Positions 36,612-48,701 of a stretch of DNA of 64,000 nt are shown piece by piece (position 1 is the stretch's first letter; each line of letters starts with the position of its first letter). The translations under genes and the position numbers were made by a program. Source of the DNA: Cynocephalus volans (lineage: Eukaryota > Chordata > Mammalia > Dermoptera > Cynocephalidae); contig NC_084469.1 of NCBI RefSeq assembly GCF_027409185.1, positions 32,106,293-32,170,292 of the forward strand. The letters run 5' to 3'. The notes under the pieces are model-generated. The model searched no databases and was not told where the DNA came from. It was given only the letters and a program-made list of their open reading frames with translations.

Positions 36612-38185
36612 ATCTTTTCATTTTCTTTTTAAAAAAATTTAAAAATTTTTTTACATTGGAGCAGTGGGTAGAGCAGATGGGAGGGGGTAGGGAAACGAAG
36701 GTGGAGGTTAGGGAGCAGGGCTGGCCCACAGCCAGCTCCTTTGCTGGCCTGGTTACAGAGGATGGGGCCATGGCTGAGGCTCTTGGCTCCCCCCCCGCTT
36801 GGGAACCCAGGGGTTTCTGGAGGTGGGTCAATTGTTGCCAGGTTGGATGCAGATGTGGGGGGGCATGGCTGAGGCTCTCAGCTTCCTCCCTGCCCTGGCT
36901 CAGGAGCCTGGAGGGCTTCCAGTGGTGGCATGGTCATCACCAGGTTGGATGTGGATGTCAGGGGGATGTGGCTGAGGTCCTCAGCCCACCTCCAACTCCG
37001 GCTCAGGGGCCCGGGGGGCTTCTGGCAACAGCATAGTCATTTCTGGACTGGATGTAGATGTCAGGGGGACATGGTTGAGGCCCTCAGACCCCGTCACCCC
37101 AGCTCAGGAGCCTGGGGGGCTTCAATGGAGGCTCAGATGTGGCTGGGATGGATGCGGTCATCAGGGAGGCGTAGCTGAGGCCCTTGGCCCCCTAACCCCA
37201 GCTCAAGAGCCTGGGGGACTTTCTGCAGCAGCTTGGTTGTTGCTGGGTTGGATGTGGATGTCAGTGGTAGGGCTGAGGCCCTTGCACCCCCACCACCCTA
37301 GCTTAGGAGCCCAGGAGCTTCTGGCGGTGGCTTGGTCATAGCTGGGCTGGATGCAGACATCAGAGGGGTATGGCTGAGGCCCTTGGGCTCCCCTCACCCC
37401 AGCTTGGGAGTCCAGGGGGCTTCTTTTAGGTTTTATAGGTGTTCTTTGGTAGTGTTAGTTAGACCTTTCCTGGTTAATATCAGAACTCTGTCTCTGATCT
37501 GTGAGTTTTTTGTTTTTTCTTTCAGTTCTGAGTTGAACTATTCACTATTGCCACCACTTAAACTCTGCACTGGAACTAATTTGCTGTCCTTTCCTTACTT
37601 CTAAAATGAGGAACTTCCTGTGGGGACCAGCACTTGAACTCTGTGGTTGGGCTAAATTGCTGCTGATTCCCTGGGGAAGGCTTTTTGTGCAGCTCAGGTT
37701 TTAATTGTTGATCTTTTAAAGTACTTCCGGGTCTTGTGAGGTCTGGTACACCTGGGTTGTGTGGAAACTCTGGTCTGGGCCTGAGTCTTTTCAGCAATTT
37801 CCCCCCTTGCAGATCTACACTCCTGACCAGTCTAGTCTCCACTGAGTGGTCCTGTGCTAATTGGAGGGCAGATCAGCTGTCCCTGCTGTGCCTCATTATT
37901 CCCCCAGTGGGCCCATCTCCCTCACACTCCAAACATTTCCCATGGTCTGGGCCATTTGTGCTGGTCCCTTGCAATTACTCACTGGCCTCTGAGTGGCTCC
38001 TATTTACAGTTGTCTGTGTCACCTCATTCCTATGTGGGTCCCCAGGAATCCCGTCAATTATATTGCTGGCCTGAGGTCCACCAAGGCCCTCATCTCCCCT
38101 GCAATTGCCAAGCAACTTCACACAAAGGGCACAACAGCTCCTGGAGGACCCCTGCAGTGCAGTGGCCAAGCTTATCTGGCCAAAA
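36612..38185 (-). mobile_element. Composite VNTR retroposon, minus-strand copy
   Basis: Reversed, this interval aligns with 42290-43509. Shared landmarks include tgagctgcacaaaaagcctt, the start of the VNTR, and the pyrimidine-rich end ctgctcca followed by an A-rich tail. In this orientation it consists of an L1-5'UTR-like domain (about 37430-38185), a tandem array of 101-bp units (36797-37402), a short 3' segment and an A-rich tail (about 36620-36655, seen as T and A runs). The 5' edge near 38185 is where similarity to the other copy fades. It may be truncated, and no target duplication was found. Confidence 0.7.
36797..37402 (-). repeat. 101-bp VNTR array, six units
   Basis: Units begin at 36797, 36898, 37001, 37102, 37201 and 37301, with a partial unit at 37402. 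Spacings are 101, 103, 101, 99, 100 and 101 bp. Each unit starts like gctcaggagcctgggggg and contains ggttggatgtggatgtca-type and ctgaggcccttgg-type segments on the plus strand. The array is GC-rich and gives rise to spurious open frames. Confidence 0.92.
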
Positions 38186-39229
38186 AGGTCAAATCAAGAA
38201 CTGGCATGGGCCCCTCCCCAGATGCCAGACCAGGAATGCCTATGTGCCTGGCTCAGAGTGGCACCCACTGTCTGGATTCACCATGAGGGATGGCTGTCAC
38301 TGAGCACCCCACACACAGGGTCCTGAGATGCCCCACAGACTGCCTGGCTCAGGAGGTCAGCTAAGTTCAGACTCCATGGGGCAGCCTGGAGAGTCCTCTC
38401 AGCTGCTTACTCTTGAAAATTGGGGGCAGAGTGACGAGCAGCCACTTCAGGAGCCACCTCTCTGTCTGCTGCACTCTTATGGGGTACAGATGAATGGGAA
38501 CTTTTATCTCTGCCAAGTTTTGGATTAACCATACGGCACTTGCAAAATCCAAACTCATGTTGTGAATGTCCACAAGGCACTTCACTTCCTTGGAGAAGAT
38601 CACTCCTGACACGAGCATCCTGCCAAGCTCTTGGAGTTTGGGGGCAACCCCTGTAGGAAGGTGTCTGTTCTTCTGAAGAGTGGTGGTCAGGTCCGCTTAA
38701 GAACAGGAGCCTGGACCCCACCCTCTCGATCTCAGTCTTAGTTTTAGAGACCTTCCTCTCCTTGCTTGGACCTCTGTGAGAGCAGTGACCTTGTGTCCTA
38801 ACTATGATGTTCTGGGTGCTCATGAATCCTGAATTTTCAAGAAGCAACCACACCCTGTGGGACACCCAAGCTGGTGACTATGGGAATGAGGCCTAGAATG
38901 TTATTGGCCAGGAATACTTACTGTGTCATACACAGAAAAGGCCACCAGCACATGGAATAAATCCTGCTGTCTAGGAAAGGGCAAATGGAGGGTTCTGATG
39001 GTTTAGTGCTGCTGCTGTTTAATTTTGCCTAACAAGCCCTGAAATGAAACGCGCCCTTCCTAGGCTTCCCTCTCCCGGGGCCCTGTTCCTCCCTCCTCTG
39101 GGGGTCTGTTAAGGGCAAGGGCACAGTCAGCCGCTCAGCCTTGCTGAGGCACTTACCTTCTGCCTCACTCAAGCTGCATCTAGGTGGCTCCTTTCTTGCC
39201 CCCTGTCTCTGCACCTCCACACTCGTTTC
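38186..39229. other. GC-richer unique sequence, no gene recognised
   Basis: Several open frames overlap here (for example 38407-38865 minus), but they look like chance frames in GC-rich DNA: no domain, no splice structure and no repeat of known type. Part of it, next to 38185, may be the unmatched 5' end of the composite retroposon. Confidence 0.4.
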
Positions 39230-39490
39230 GTCCCCTCACTGTTCACTCTGCCAGCTCCCTGTCAACCTTTAGGTCTCAGATCGCATGCAAAAGACCAGGA
39301 GTCCCTGATCCTGTCACCCTCCCGTAGGTCTCTACTCCAGGTCCTCCTGGGTTATGGAGAACACTTTTCACCACGTAGCATTATTGTTTGCTGTCATCAT
39401 TCTCGGGAGCCAGCTGGGTCCTGGCCCCATGTGCCTCAGCCTCTGGTCCAGGACTTGGTGCCCAGTAGGTGCTCAGTACATGGTGCTGTC
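39230..39490 (+). repeat. L2 LINE 3' fragment (probable)
   Basis: Landmarks in the expected L2 order are caacctttaggtctcagatc near 39263, gtccctgatcctgtcacc near 39301, and gtgcccagtaggtgctcagt near 39458. The match is to the L2 3' region as I remember it and is moderately diverged. Confidence 0.55.
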
Positions 39491-41790
39491 TGCTCTCTGT
39501 GCCAGGACACCCCTTGGCAGCTGTGTCACCTCCGTCCTCTGGGACCCCTGCCTCTCACCTGGGACCTCTCTGTGCTCCTCTGAATTTCCTCGTCTCAATG
39601 GGACCCCCGACCCCCACACCCCGCCCTGCCAAGTGGCTGACTTGATGCCATAGCGGTCCTGAAACATTACATGGTTGGTGAAAGTGCAGCTCACTTCAAA
39701 ATCAATTTTCTTTATTTGCTCAGAGAATATCTTGTCCTGCTCCTTCATTCTCTGCAGGGTAAGGCCAAGAGAAGAAAGGGTCTCAGATCATATATAATAC
39801 TCATTGCCATAAATAGAAATCATAAAGGGGCCAACACATCCAGCTGGAAAGGCAGTTTTTACTGCAAAAATCTCTGCTTGCTTATTTCCACAGCCAGGGA
39901 GGGTCACCAGAGCATAGAATGCCCATGGTGCCCGCGTCACAGCAGGTGCTCAGCAGCCTTGGTGGGGGCACCATCGAGAGTATGCCTATGTACAGAGTGT
40001 TCCTTATTAGTCAAAAAGCAGTCAAACTCCTCAAAATAAAGTGCCTACAAACACAGAACATAAGCTTACACTATCACTATCATGAGATTAAAAAAATTTT
40101 TTTTATTTTTATTTTTTGGCATGGCAACTTGCCAAAGAGAGAGATAGAGCAGACCACTTAAGCACTACATTTCTGATGCATCAAAATTAAGATTATGTGT
40201 TTTGAAATTTTAATTTTAGGTTAGAGTTTGAAGCTGCTTCTTTGCTAGCCATCTCTTATTTGTACTCTTCCCAATATGTTGCATATGATTTTTAAACCAG
40301 TAGACTCACTAAATTAAGTAAGAAAAGGGAAATTCATGAATCTGCATTTTGGAAAAAGAACCAAAGTTAAGAGACAATTAATAATTGTATGAATCGAGGT
40401 TAGAAATACCCCTAGGAAAATCCACAGCTGCTTGTGATTTTAAAAAAGAGAAATTAAGCTCTCTTCAAGGACATCTTTGTACCATCCCTGGCTCCTTATG
40501 TCAAACAAAGTCTGAGTATAGACAATAAATCTTCAAATGGAAGGTACCAAGTATCAAGAACTGACTGACTATGTCAGTTCTCAGCCTGATTGTGTTTCTC
40601 TTAGGTAGACCCTGTGTAAAAATGGAGAAGCAGCAAGACGGCCTGCCAATCCATGGCTTATACAACCAGTGTGTTCACTTCTGCCCCCCGTCCTAAACAA
40701 GTGGCCATGTTCACGAGCTTCTCCTGCCTTGACTCAATCCCTGCCACAGTTTGAAATTGTGAACAGATCAAAAGTACGGAAATGCTGTGTGTAAAGGCAA
40801 TGAGCAATTACATTTCTGGACATTAAGACTCAGAAATGTGCCTTAGCAAATCCCCCAACCTGATATGTACAATGTGAAGAGAAGTACAGTAATCTGAAGA
40901 TTAACTATTGTGGATATTGTCTATCATAGCAATGACCCACTTTTAGAAGAAATGCGTTGTCTCTGAGAGCATGCTCTATATATCATAAATTTTCTACACA
41001 ATCTAAACTTTCATGGCAAAGCACAGAGAAGACACACGGTCCTCAGGGGAAAGGCTTCTTACAAATTCTACTTCCTAAATAGAAAATTTTTCTTCTACAT
41101 CAAAACTACTACAGTGTGAAAAATAAAATTATGTTAAATATCCCTATGAATTAAGAAATATAGTTATGTAGTCTAAATAGATCCCTGTGCAATTAATGTT
41201 CAGCAGTAATCTAAGTAAACAGCACCCTCTGATGGAGACTTTTGACTTAGACATGATTTGAACTAATCAAAAGGAAAAAAAAAATTGCTGTAAGGAATAC
41301 CCTGTGTGGTTGTTAAGAAAATATTTAAAAATCAAATTAAAATTTCTGAAGTTTATTAGTCTAATTTTGAAAACCACAGAAAATTAAAAAATATTATAAG
41401 TTATAGTAACTTGGAAGAAAGAATCAGTAATTATTTTGCACTCTCTCTTTACTTCCACCTTAAAGGAATGTTAAGAGCTCCAGGAATCAATTGTTTTAAT
41501 GAGTAGTTCAATTACAGCAGAAGCTTAAGGCTCTTCCTTTTACCTCTCCACCTTCACTCTTTTGACTCTTTGTGATCACAAATGATGAAAGTAGTAGTTT
41601 GAAGCATTCTAACAAATACTTTCAACCTATGTTTTCAATCTTTAAGCACTGGGAATAAAAAGACTTAAACAAGTGATGCCAGCATAGTTAAAAAAAAAAA
41701 ACCTCACACAAATACATGTGAAGGAAATGCAAAGAGCTGAAGCACAGAGACAAACCGACTACATTTAAATACATGGGAGACATATAACAG
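39491..41790. other. Unique intergenic sequence
   Basis: Nothing gene-like is seen. The open stretches at 39354-39653 and 39671-40039 lack recognisable motifs. The rest is AT-rich with ordinary A runs. Confidence 0.45.
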
Positions 41791-41791
41791 A

Positions 41792-41864
41792 GGTCTGCAA
41801 AAAGTTCATGGAAAGATTTATGTTACCTTTTAATTCTATTTTTTCATGAGCTTTTTGAAGTACC
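41792..41864. repeat. Short palindromic MITE-like element, copy 1
   Basis: The element begins ggtctgcaaaaagttcatgg and ends gagctttttgaagtacc, so its two ends are near reverse complements. It is about 73 bp and aligns with 48897-48962. It has no coding content. Confidence 0.65.
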
Positions 41865-41869
41865 TTCAC

Positions 41870-44800
41870 ATACCTTATAATTTTGCAAAACAATAACAAC
41901 AAAAACGAAACACATCAAATTATACCCAAAATAAGAGAAAAATAAAATAATAAGGATAACGGAAAATACAATAGGAAACAGAAAAACAAAACATAAAATC
42001 AGATCATCTGAAGGCTGTATTTAAAAAATCAATTCAAGTAGGCTTCTGGTCAAGATGGTGGAATAGACAGTGCCCAGTGTCACTCTCTCCTACAAATCAA
42101 CCAATTTACAACTATAAAAAAGCAACGACAGCCGAGCTGGGGCTGCTAGAGCTCAGGGGAAGTGGAAGAGATATCTACAGAGTTAATGAAGGCAGGAGAA
42201 GCCACGATGAGTGGAAGAAAGAACTGCTCCATTTAGAGCCTCAGCCACTTTATGGCTGGAGCTGCTGAGTGCACAGAGTGGGAGCCATCAAAAGCTGCAG
42301 CTGTGCCCTTCAGATGAAGTTGCTTGGAAGCAGCAGGGGAGGAGAGGGCCTTGGTAGCCCCCAGACCAGCAAGACCACTAATAGGGTTCCTGTGGTCCCA
42401 CATAGGAGCAAGGAACCACAGCAACTGAAAACAAGGAACCACTTAGAGGTTGGTGAGTCACTGCAAGGGACCAGTGTATGGCCCGTTCTATGGGAAGTGG
42501 TTGGAGCACAGGCAGTGGGGGAGATAGGCCCACTGGGCACAGTGAGGACACCGGGGCACAGCAAGGACAGCTGATCTGCCCCCCAAACAACAAAGGACCA
42601 CTCAGTGGAGACTGGTCAGGAATACAGAACTGCAGGGGGAGCAGTTTGCTGAAAAGACTCAGGTCCAGACCAGAGTTTCTATACAATGCAGGTACACTGG
42701 ATCTCGTGAGTCCTGGAAGCACTTATAAAGTCAACCATTAAAACCTGAGCTGCACAAAAAGCCTTCCCCAGGGAATCAGCAGCAAAGCAGCAATTTAGCT
42801 CAACCACAGAGCTCAAGTGCTGGTCCGTCCCCACAGGAAGTTCCCTTATTTTAGAAGTAAGCAAAGGACAACAAATTAGTTCCAGTGCAGAATTTAAATA
42901 GTGGAAACAGTGAATAATCCAACACAGAACTGAAAGAAAGAACAAGATACACACAGACCTGAGACAAAGATTGATATTAACTAGTAAAGGTCTCACTTCA
43001 CCAAAGAACACCTATAAAACCTAGAAGGACCAGAAGTCCCCTGGGCTACCAAGCCAGGGATGGGGGAAGGCGGGGGGGGCCTCAGCCATGCCCCATCCCC
43101 CAACACCTGCAACCAGTCCCAAGGGAGGGGTCCGATGGCCTCAGCCAAGCCCCACGAACACCTGTGACCAGCCAGCAACAACCACTGATCCGCTGCAGGA
43201 AGTGCCCCACGCTCTCCTGAGCAGGGGTGATGGAGGGTCGAGGGCTTCAGCCAGAACTCTCGGACATCTGCACCCAGTCAGGTAATGACTGAGCTAACAC
43301 TGGAAGCCCCCTGGTCTCCCCTGCAGGAATGGGGGGATGCCACAGGCCTCAACCACACCCCCCTCCTTCCTCCTTCTACCACCCTATTTCCTTCTCCTTT
43401 CCTCTCTCCCTCTTCTCTGCAATTGCTCCACAACATCATAGAATGTAGAAAAAGAAGGTAATATTAAAAAATAAACTTTTTAAAAAATGAAAAAATAAAA
43501 TAAAAATAAAAATAAATTAAAGTAATATTTCTCTACCCAGACTATCCAGGAAAGTAGAGAAAAGACAAAGTTATCAATATCAGAAATATGAGAAAACATT
43601 GCTGCACATCTCACAAACATTAAGGACAGTAAGAGAATACTATGAACAAACTTATACCAGTAAATTTGACTGCCAATGCAATGGAAAAATTCATGCAAAG
43701 ATACAAATTGCCTTAGTTTACTTTAATAAAAGTAAGTAACTAGAATGGCCTTATATCTACTAAGAAATTAAATTTTTTCAGTTTAAAAGTTTCTCACAAA
43801 GAAAACTCCAGGCCGAGATAGTTTTGCTGTTAAATTCCACCAAACATTTACAGAAGAAATAATACCAATTATACACAAAATTTTCTAAAAAATTAAACAA
43901 GAGAGAAAACATTGCAATTCATTGTATAAGGCAAGCAGTAACCAGACACCAAAATCGGACAAGGTAGTCACAAGAAAAGAAAACGAAAACCAATATCTCC
44001 TATAAACAAAGATGCAAAAATTATTTTTGAAATTTTAGCAAATTTAGTCATACAGTATTAAAAAAGATAATACATCATGACAAGCAAGGTTCAATCCTGG
44101 GAATGCAAGGTTGGTTTAATATCTCAATGTCAATTAGTATGATTCATCATGTAAAAAGGTAAAGTAGGAAAACAATATGATTATCTTAACACAGGAAAAC
44201 ATTTGACAAAACTCAAAGTTCATTTACTGTTTTTAAAAAGCTATAAATAAAAGGGAACTTTCTTAACTTGAGGAAGGACATCTACGAAAAAAAAATGTAC
44301 ATACTTAAAGATGAAGAGTAAATCCTTTACCTCTCAGTGGAAAAACAAGGTAAGAATTTCCACTTTCACAACTACTATTTGACATTGAACTGGAAGTGAT
44401 AGTGCAATATGTCAAGAGAAAACATGAAGGTTGTAGTGCAAAGTAAAAAATAAGATAATTTCTATTATCAAATGATGTGATCATGTACATAAAAGTCCAA
44501 AAATTACAAAAAAATAATTTCACTACAAGGCATATGTGATTTTAATAAGTCACAGAATGTAAGGTCAATGTTGTTTGTTTTTGTTAAGAATAAACAATTG
44601 GAAATTAAAATTCTTAAATAGCAGTATATTCTTCAACTGCATCAAAATTTATAAAACTGTAGTTTTACATCCAATATATACTTAGAGATGTACACTATGA
44701 ACTAAAAATATTAATGAAATAAATAGAAGACTTACATAAATATATACAGTATTAATAAATTGGAAGATTCAATACTCCTAAAATGTTTGTCATCTCTAAA

Positions 44801-45950
44801 CTAATGTAAACATTTCATGCACTTATATTAAATTAAATCAAGATGTTTTGTAGAAAGACGATTGTCAAATGTATATGAAAAACCAATGGAACAAAAATAG
44901 TCTAAATAATTTTTAAAAGGAACAAAGTTGGAGCACTCACACTACCTGCTCTCAAGATGATCTATAATTCTGCAGTAATTAAGACAGTGTGATATTGGCA
45001 AAAGAATATACAAGTAAATCAATGGAATAGAATATATGGTCCAGAAATAGACCCACATATATTAGGCCAATTGATTTTGACAAAAATGCAAAGGCAATTT
45101 AATGAAAGAATTATGAACTTTTCAAACAACAAGACCGGAATAATTATATATCAATCCCAAGAAAGAAAAGGAAAAAAAAATTCAATCCCTACCTCACTCC
45201 ATTAACAAATATTATCATAAAATAAATCATAGACATAAATGGAAAACATTAAAGTTTAAAACTTTCAGAAGAGAACAAAAGGGAAAAGCTTTGTGACCTA
45301 GGGTAAAACAAAGATATTAAGGTAGACTACTAAAAGTAGAGTTTGTAAAATAAGAAGTAATTAAATTAGACATTATCAAAATGAAAAATGTTTTCCCTCT
45401 GAGAACAACAATATTGAGAGAATTAAATAAAAAATCAAACACTAGAAGAATATGTCTGCAAATTATATATCTAATAAGCAATTTACATACAGAATTGATA
45501 AAAAAACAGTTCAAGACCAAGAAAACAATTAAAACAGAAACAGAACAATTAAAACAATAGCAATTAAAACAGGAAAGAAACAACTGAATAAAGAAATGAG
45601 CAAATGATGTGAACAGACACTTCACTAAAGAAAATATACGGATGAGAAAAAAATTTATGAAAAGATGTTTGACATCATTAGCATTAAGAAAAAACAAATT
45701 AAACCACAATGAGAAACCACTAAAAACCTATTAGAAAGGTTAAATTTAAATACACATACATACATACATACCTAGTGCTGATGTAAATACAGAGCAACTG
45801 AAATTTGCGTTTATCACTGGTGGGAATGAAAAATGGTACAGTCTGTTTAGAAGAGAGTTGCACAGTGTTTATAAAGTTATGACCTCCCAAGGTATTTACC
45901 TAAGTAAATGAAAACATATGTTCACACAAAAACTGTGCACTTACAGTCAT
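41870..45950 (+). mobile_element. Old L1 ORF2 and 3' part, split by the composite retroposon
   Basis: Decayed L1 sequence in plus orientation flanks the composite on both sides. On the left, up to 42040, are A-rich ORF2 pieces. From about 43525 onward it continues with tgctgttaaattccaccaaa near 43826, gggaatgcaaggttggttta near 44099, and gcgtttatcactggtggg near 45808. It ends near 45950. Divergence is high, with many stops, so this is an early insertion. Confidence 0.72.
42026..43524 (+). mobile_element. Composite VNTR retroposon, plus-strand copy
   Basis: The element spans 42041-43509, with the flank aaatcaattcaagta at 42026-42040 and a 13-of-15 match aaataaattaaagta at 43510-43524, as expected for an aged target duplication. 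It starts ggcttctggtcaagatggtg, which resembles an L1 5' end with a YY1-like site. It continues as a roughly 960-bp 5'UTR-like domain, then a short GC-rich tandem part (about 43020-43360, near two and a half degenerate units), a pyrimidine-rich stretch (43355-43430), and a long A-rich tail (43465-43509). No ORF1 or ORF2 is present. It therefore looks like a non-autonomous retroposon mobilised by L1. Confidence 0.75.
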
Positions 45951-45954
45951 ATAA

Positions 45955-46089
45955 ACCCCCTGCAACCCCTTTTCTTCATTTTGTGTGAAAAAGCTTAGGG
46001 CATTTATAAGTCTCAGTCTTTGATGTCGGTCCGATAAAGACTGTGATTTTGCCCAAAGGTAATCATTAAACTACAAAAAAAAAAAAAAA
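45955..46089 (+). other. Poly(A)-ended short retroposed segment with a strong hairpin
   Basis: The segment ends in 15 A (46075-46089). It contains an exact 8-bp stem, cagtcttt at 46014-46021 with aaagactg at 46036-46043, enclosed by a longer-range pairing, ttagggca at 45995-46002 with tgcccaaa at 46050-46057 (one mismatch). A small structured RNA, for example a snoRNA-type RNA, copied by L1 would look like this. I do not recognise the parent. Confidence 0.4.
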
Positions 46090-47112
46090 GAATCCAAACA
46101 GCACTCTCGGTTTTGATGTAATAGCAGGTAGCATCATGAAAGTTATTTTATTCTGAGCTCCTAGGTCTTAAGGGCTTGGTGTACGGCTTCCCCAGGAGTC
46201 CCTCCATAATTCAAATCCTTTAATAAAGACTTCATTATGAAATTGTTTTATACACAGGTGAAGACGGTTTTATCCCGGTGCCTTCAGAGGCTCAATATTC
46301 TACCAAAATTTCACATCAGGAATTGCACATTCCCACAGGGCAACAAGGTAGGAAACTTTGCTCTCTCGTCCTTGTTTCCTGGTGATTGTTTGACTTTTAG
46401 GTAAAGTCACCATCTCGTAGCTATTGATATTTAAAATACCTCTCAAAAATGTATTACATGCATACAGTCTCCTACACTTACGTAATTTCAACATTATGAC
46501 ATATGTGATCTATGACGCCTGATACTTTTAAATCTTCTACAAGAAATCACTTCCCTTTTCTTTCTACTCAGAACTAACTTTCCCTGCTCAGCTCAAATTC
46601 ATCATCCCCAGTTTTTCATGTTGATAACCAAGCCCATATCCTCCCATAGTTTATTACTTACTCGTATAATTATAGGAATGAGGGTTGTGACCTTAATTTA
46701 CAAAAAAAAAAATACATTTTGATGTCTTGCTATTGTCATTTAAAGTATTTCATTGAAATTTCTCCAAAATTTTATACTGTGGATGTATCATAACCTATAC
46801 AAAGACTCCACATTGATAAAAATTCACTATTTTTTCCAGTTCTTCTACTGTCAAAACAAAGCTAAACTAATCATCATGATGTATATGTCTTTATATTCCA
46901 GTGCTATTATTCCAGTGAGATGTATTCCCAGAATGTTGTCATATTCCCAGAGGCAATGTATAAAACTTGTCCTTCTCTCAGCATTTCTAAATTGCATTAC
47001 TCTGAATATTAATGGGCTTGAGAACCTTTTCATATATTTGTAAACCATTTTTTTAATTTTAATTTTTATTTTTTTCTAACAGCTGATCTAACTTTAACAT
47101 TTATTTAATTAT
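46090..47112. other. Unique AT-rich sequence
   Basis: No gene is recognised. The part at 46170-46240, with taataaagacttcatta, could be the end of an old LTR, but the evidence is too thin to call it. Confidence 0.35.
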
Positions 47113-47293
47113 TTCTTATTATTTTTTTTAAGTTTTATTTTGTCGATATACATTGTGGCTGATTATTGCTCCCCATCACCAAAACCTCCCTCCCTCCTCC
47201 CTCTCCTTCCTCCCCCCCAACAATGTCCTTTCTGTTTGCTTGTCCTATCAACTTCAAGTAATTGTGGTTGTTATATCTTCTCCCCCCCCCCCG

Positions 47294-47343
<50 letters not shown>

Positions 47344-47350
47344 TTATCTA

Positions 47351-48307
47351 TTAACTTTTAGCTGCCACCAATAAGTGAGAACATGTGGTATTTCTCTTTC
47401 TGTGCGTGACTTGTTTCACTATAATTCTCTCAAGGTCCATCCATGTTGTTGCAAATGGCAGTATTTCATTCGTTTTTATAGCTGAGTAGTATTCCATTGT
47501 GTAGATATACCACATTTTCCGTATCCACTCATCCAATGATGGACATTTGGGCTGGTTCCAACTCTTGGCTATTGTAAAGAGTGCTGCGATGAACATTGGG
47601 GAACAGGTATACCTTCGACTTGATGATTTCCATTCCTCTGGGTATATTCCCAACAGTGGGATAGCTGGGTCGTATGGTAGATCTATCTGCAATTGTTTGA
47701 GGAACCTCCATACCATTTTCCATAGAGGCTGCACCATTTTGCAGTCCCACCAACAATGTATGAGAGTTCCTTTTTCTCCGCAACCTCGCCAGCATTTATC
47801 GTTCAGAGTCTTTTGGATTTTAGCCATCCTAACTGGGGTTAGGTGGTATCTCAGTGTGGTTTTGATTTGCATTTCCCGGATGCTGAGTGATGTTGAGCAT
47901 TTTTTCATATGTCTGTTGGCCATTTGTATATCTTCCTTAGAGAAATGCCTGCTTAGCTCTTTTGCCCATTTTTTAATTGGGTTGCTTGTTTTCTTCTTGT
48001 AAAGTTGTTTGAGTTCCTTGTATATTCTGGATATTAATCCTTTGTCAGATGTATATTTTGCAAATATTTTCTCCCACTCTGTTGGTTGTCTTTTAACTCT
48101 GTTAATTGTTTCTTTTGCTGTGCAGAAGCTTTTTAGTTTGATATAATCCCATTTGTTTATTTTTCCTTTGGTTGCCCGTGCTTTTGGGGTCGTGTTCATG
48201 AAGTCTGTGTCCAGTCCTATTTCCTGAAGTGTTTCTCCTATGTTTTCTTTAAGAAGTTTTATTGTTTCAGGGTGTATATTTAAATCCTTAATCCATTTTG
48301 AGTTGAT
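47351..48307 (-). pseudogene. L1 ORF2 C-terminal segment behind a 5'UTR fusion
   Basis: About 318 ORF2 residues remain, with the Cys/His cluster intact ([18 protein letters not shown]). A small deletion near 47420 shifts the last 25 codons out of frame. Upstream, the frame stays open for 62 codons into the 5'UTR, but it begins with TTG and I see no in-frame ATG there. The first ATG is inside ORF2. No protein product is implied. Confidence 0.8.
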
Positions 48308-48701
48308 TTCCCAGGAATCTTCTTTAATGCCAGCCTGAAACCTCGAATCCTGAATAGGGCAGCTGGCCGCCTTCAGCGCGGCCCTGGCCTCCGGGATCCT
48401 GTCTGCATCCACAGCAGGCTTGGCGCCGTGTTCCCTGTTTCGAGACTCGCTTTTGCAGCTAAGAAACAGTTCTTTTCCTGCTCCACACTTCAAAGCTGTT
48501 GCCTGTAAATGAGGCAGCCTCTCCTGCCGGGGGCAAAGTGGCTGTCACCCCCCACGACCGGCCAGCAGCAGCAGTCCTCCCTTAAGAGATGGCGAGAGGA
48601 AGGTCCACAAGTTTCCCGGCTGCCTGAGGCCCATTGGCCGCCTTTTCCACCTCAGCTACTCCGCGCCAACCGCCGCAGCCACCGCCATCTTGAAACCTGA
48701 A
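48308..48701 (-). promoter_or_regulatory. L1 5'UTR, CpG-rich promoter region with YY1-like site
   Basis: Reading on the minus strand, the element begins near a CAAGATGGCGG motif, the YY1-type site that positions transcription starts in L1 and other TATA-less promoters. A CG-dense stretch of about 390 bp follows. It stands out sharply from the AT-rich surroundings. L1 5'UTRs act as internal Pol II promoters. Whether this copy is active cannot be seen. Confidence 0.65.

Noticed and set aside
36656-38326. Several overlapping open frames in GC-rich DNA, for example 36656-37036 and 37854-38303.
   Set aside because: They lie mostly on the 101-bp VNTR and the composite retroposon, and the repeated units explain the open frames.
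47351-48493. A 380-codon open frame fusing the L1 5'UTR to the ORF2 end, possibly a new fusion protein.
   Set aside because: It begins with TTG, no in-frame ATG precedes the ORF2 part, and the last 25 codons are frameshifted. The DNA structure is interesting, but the protein is not supported.
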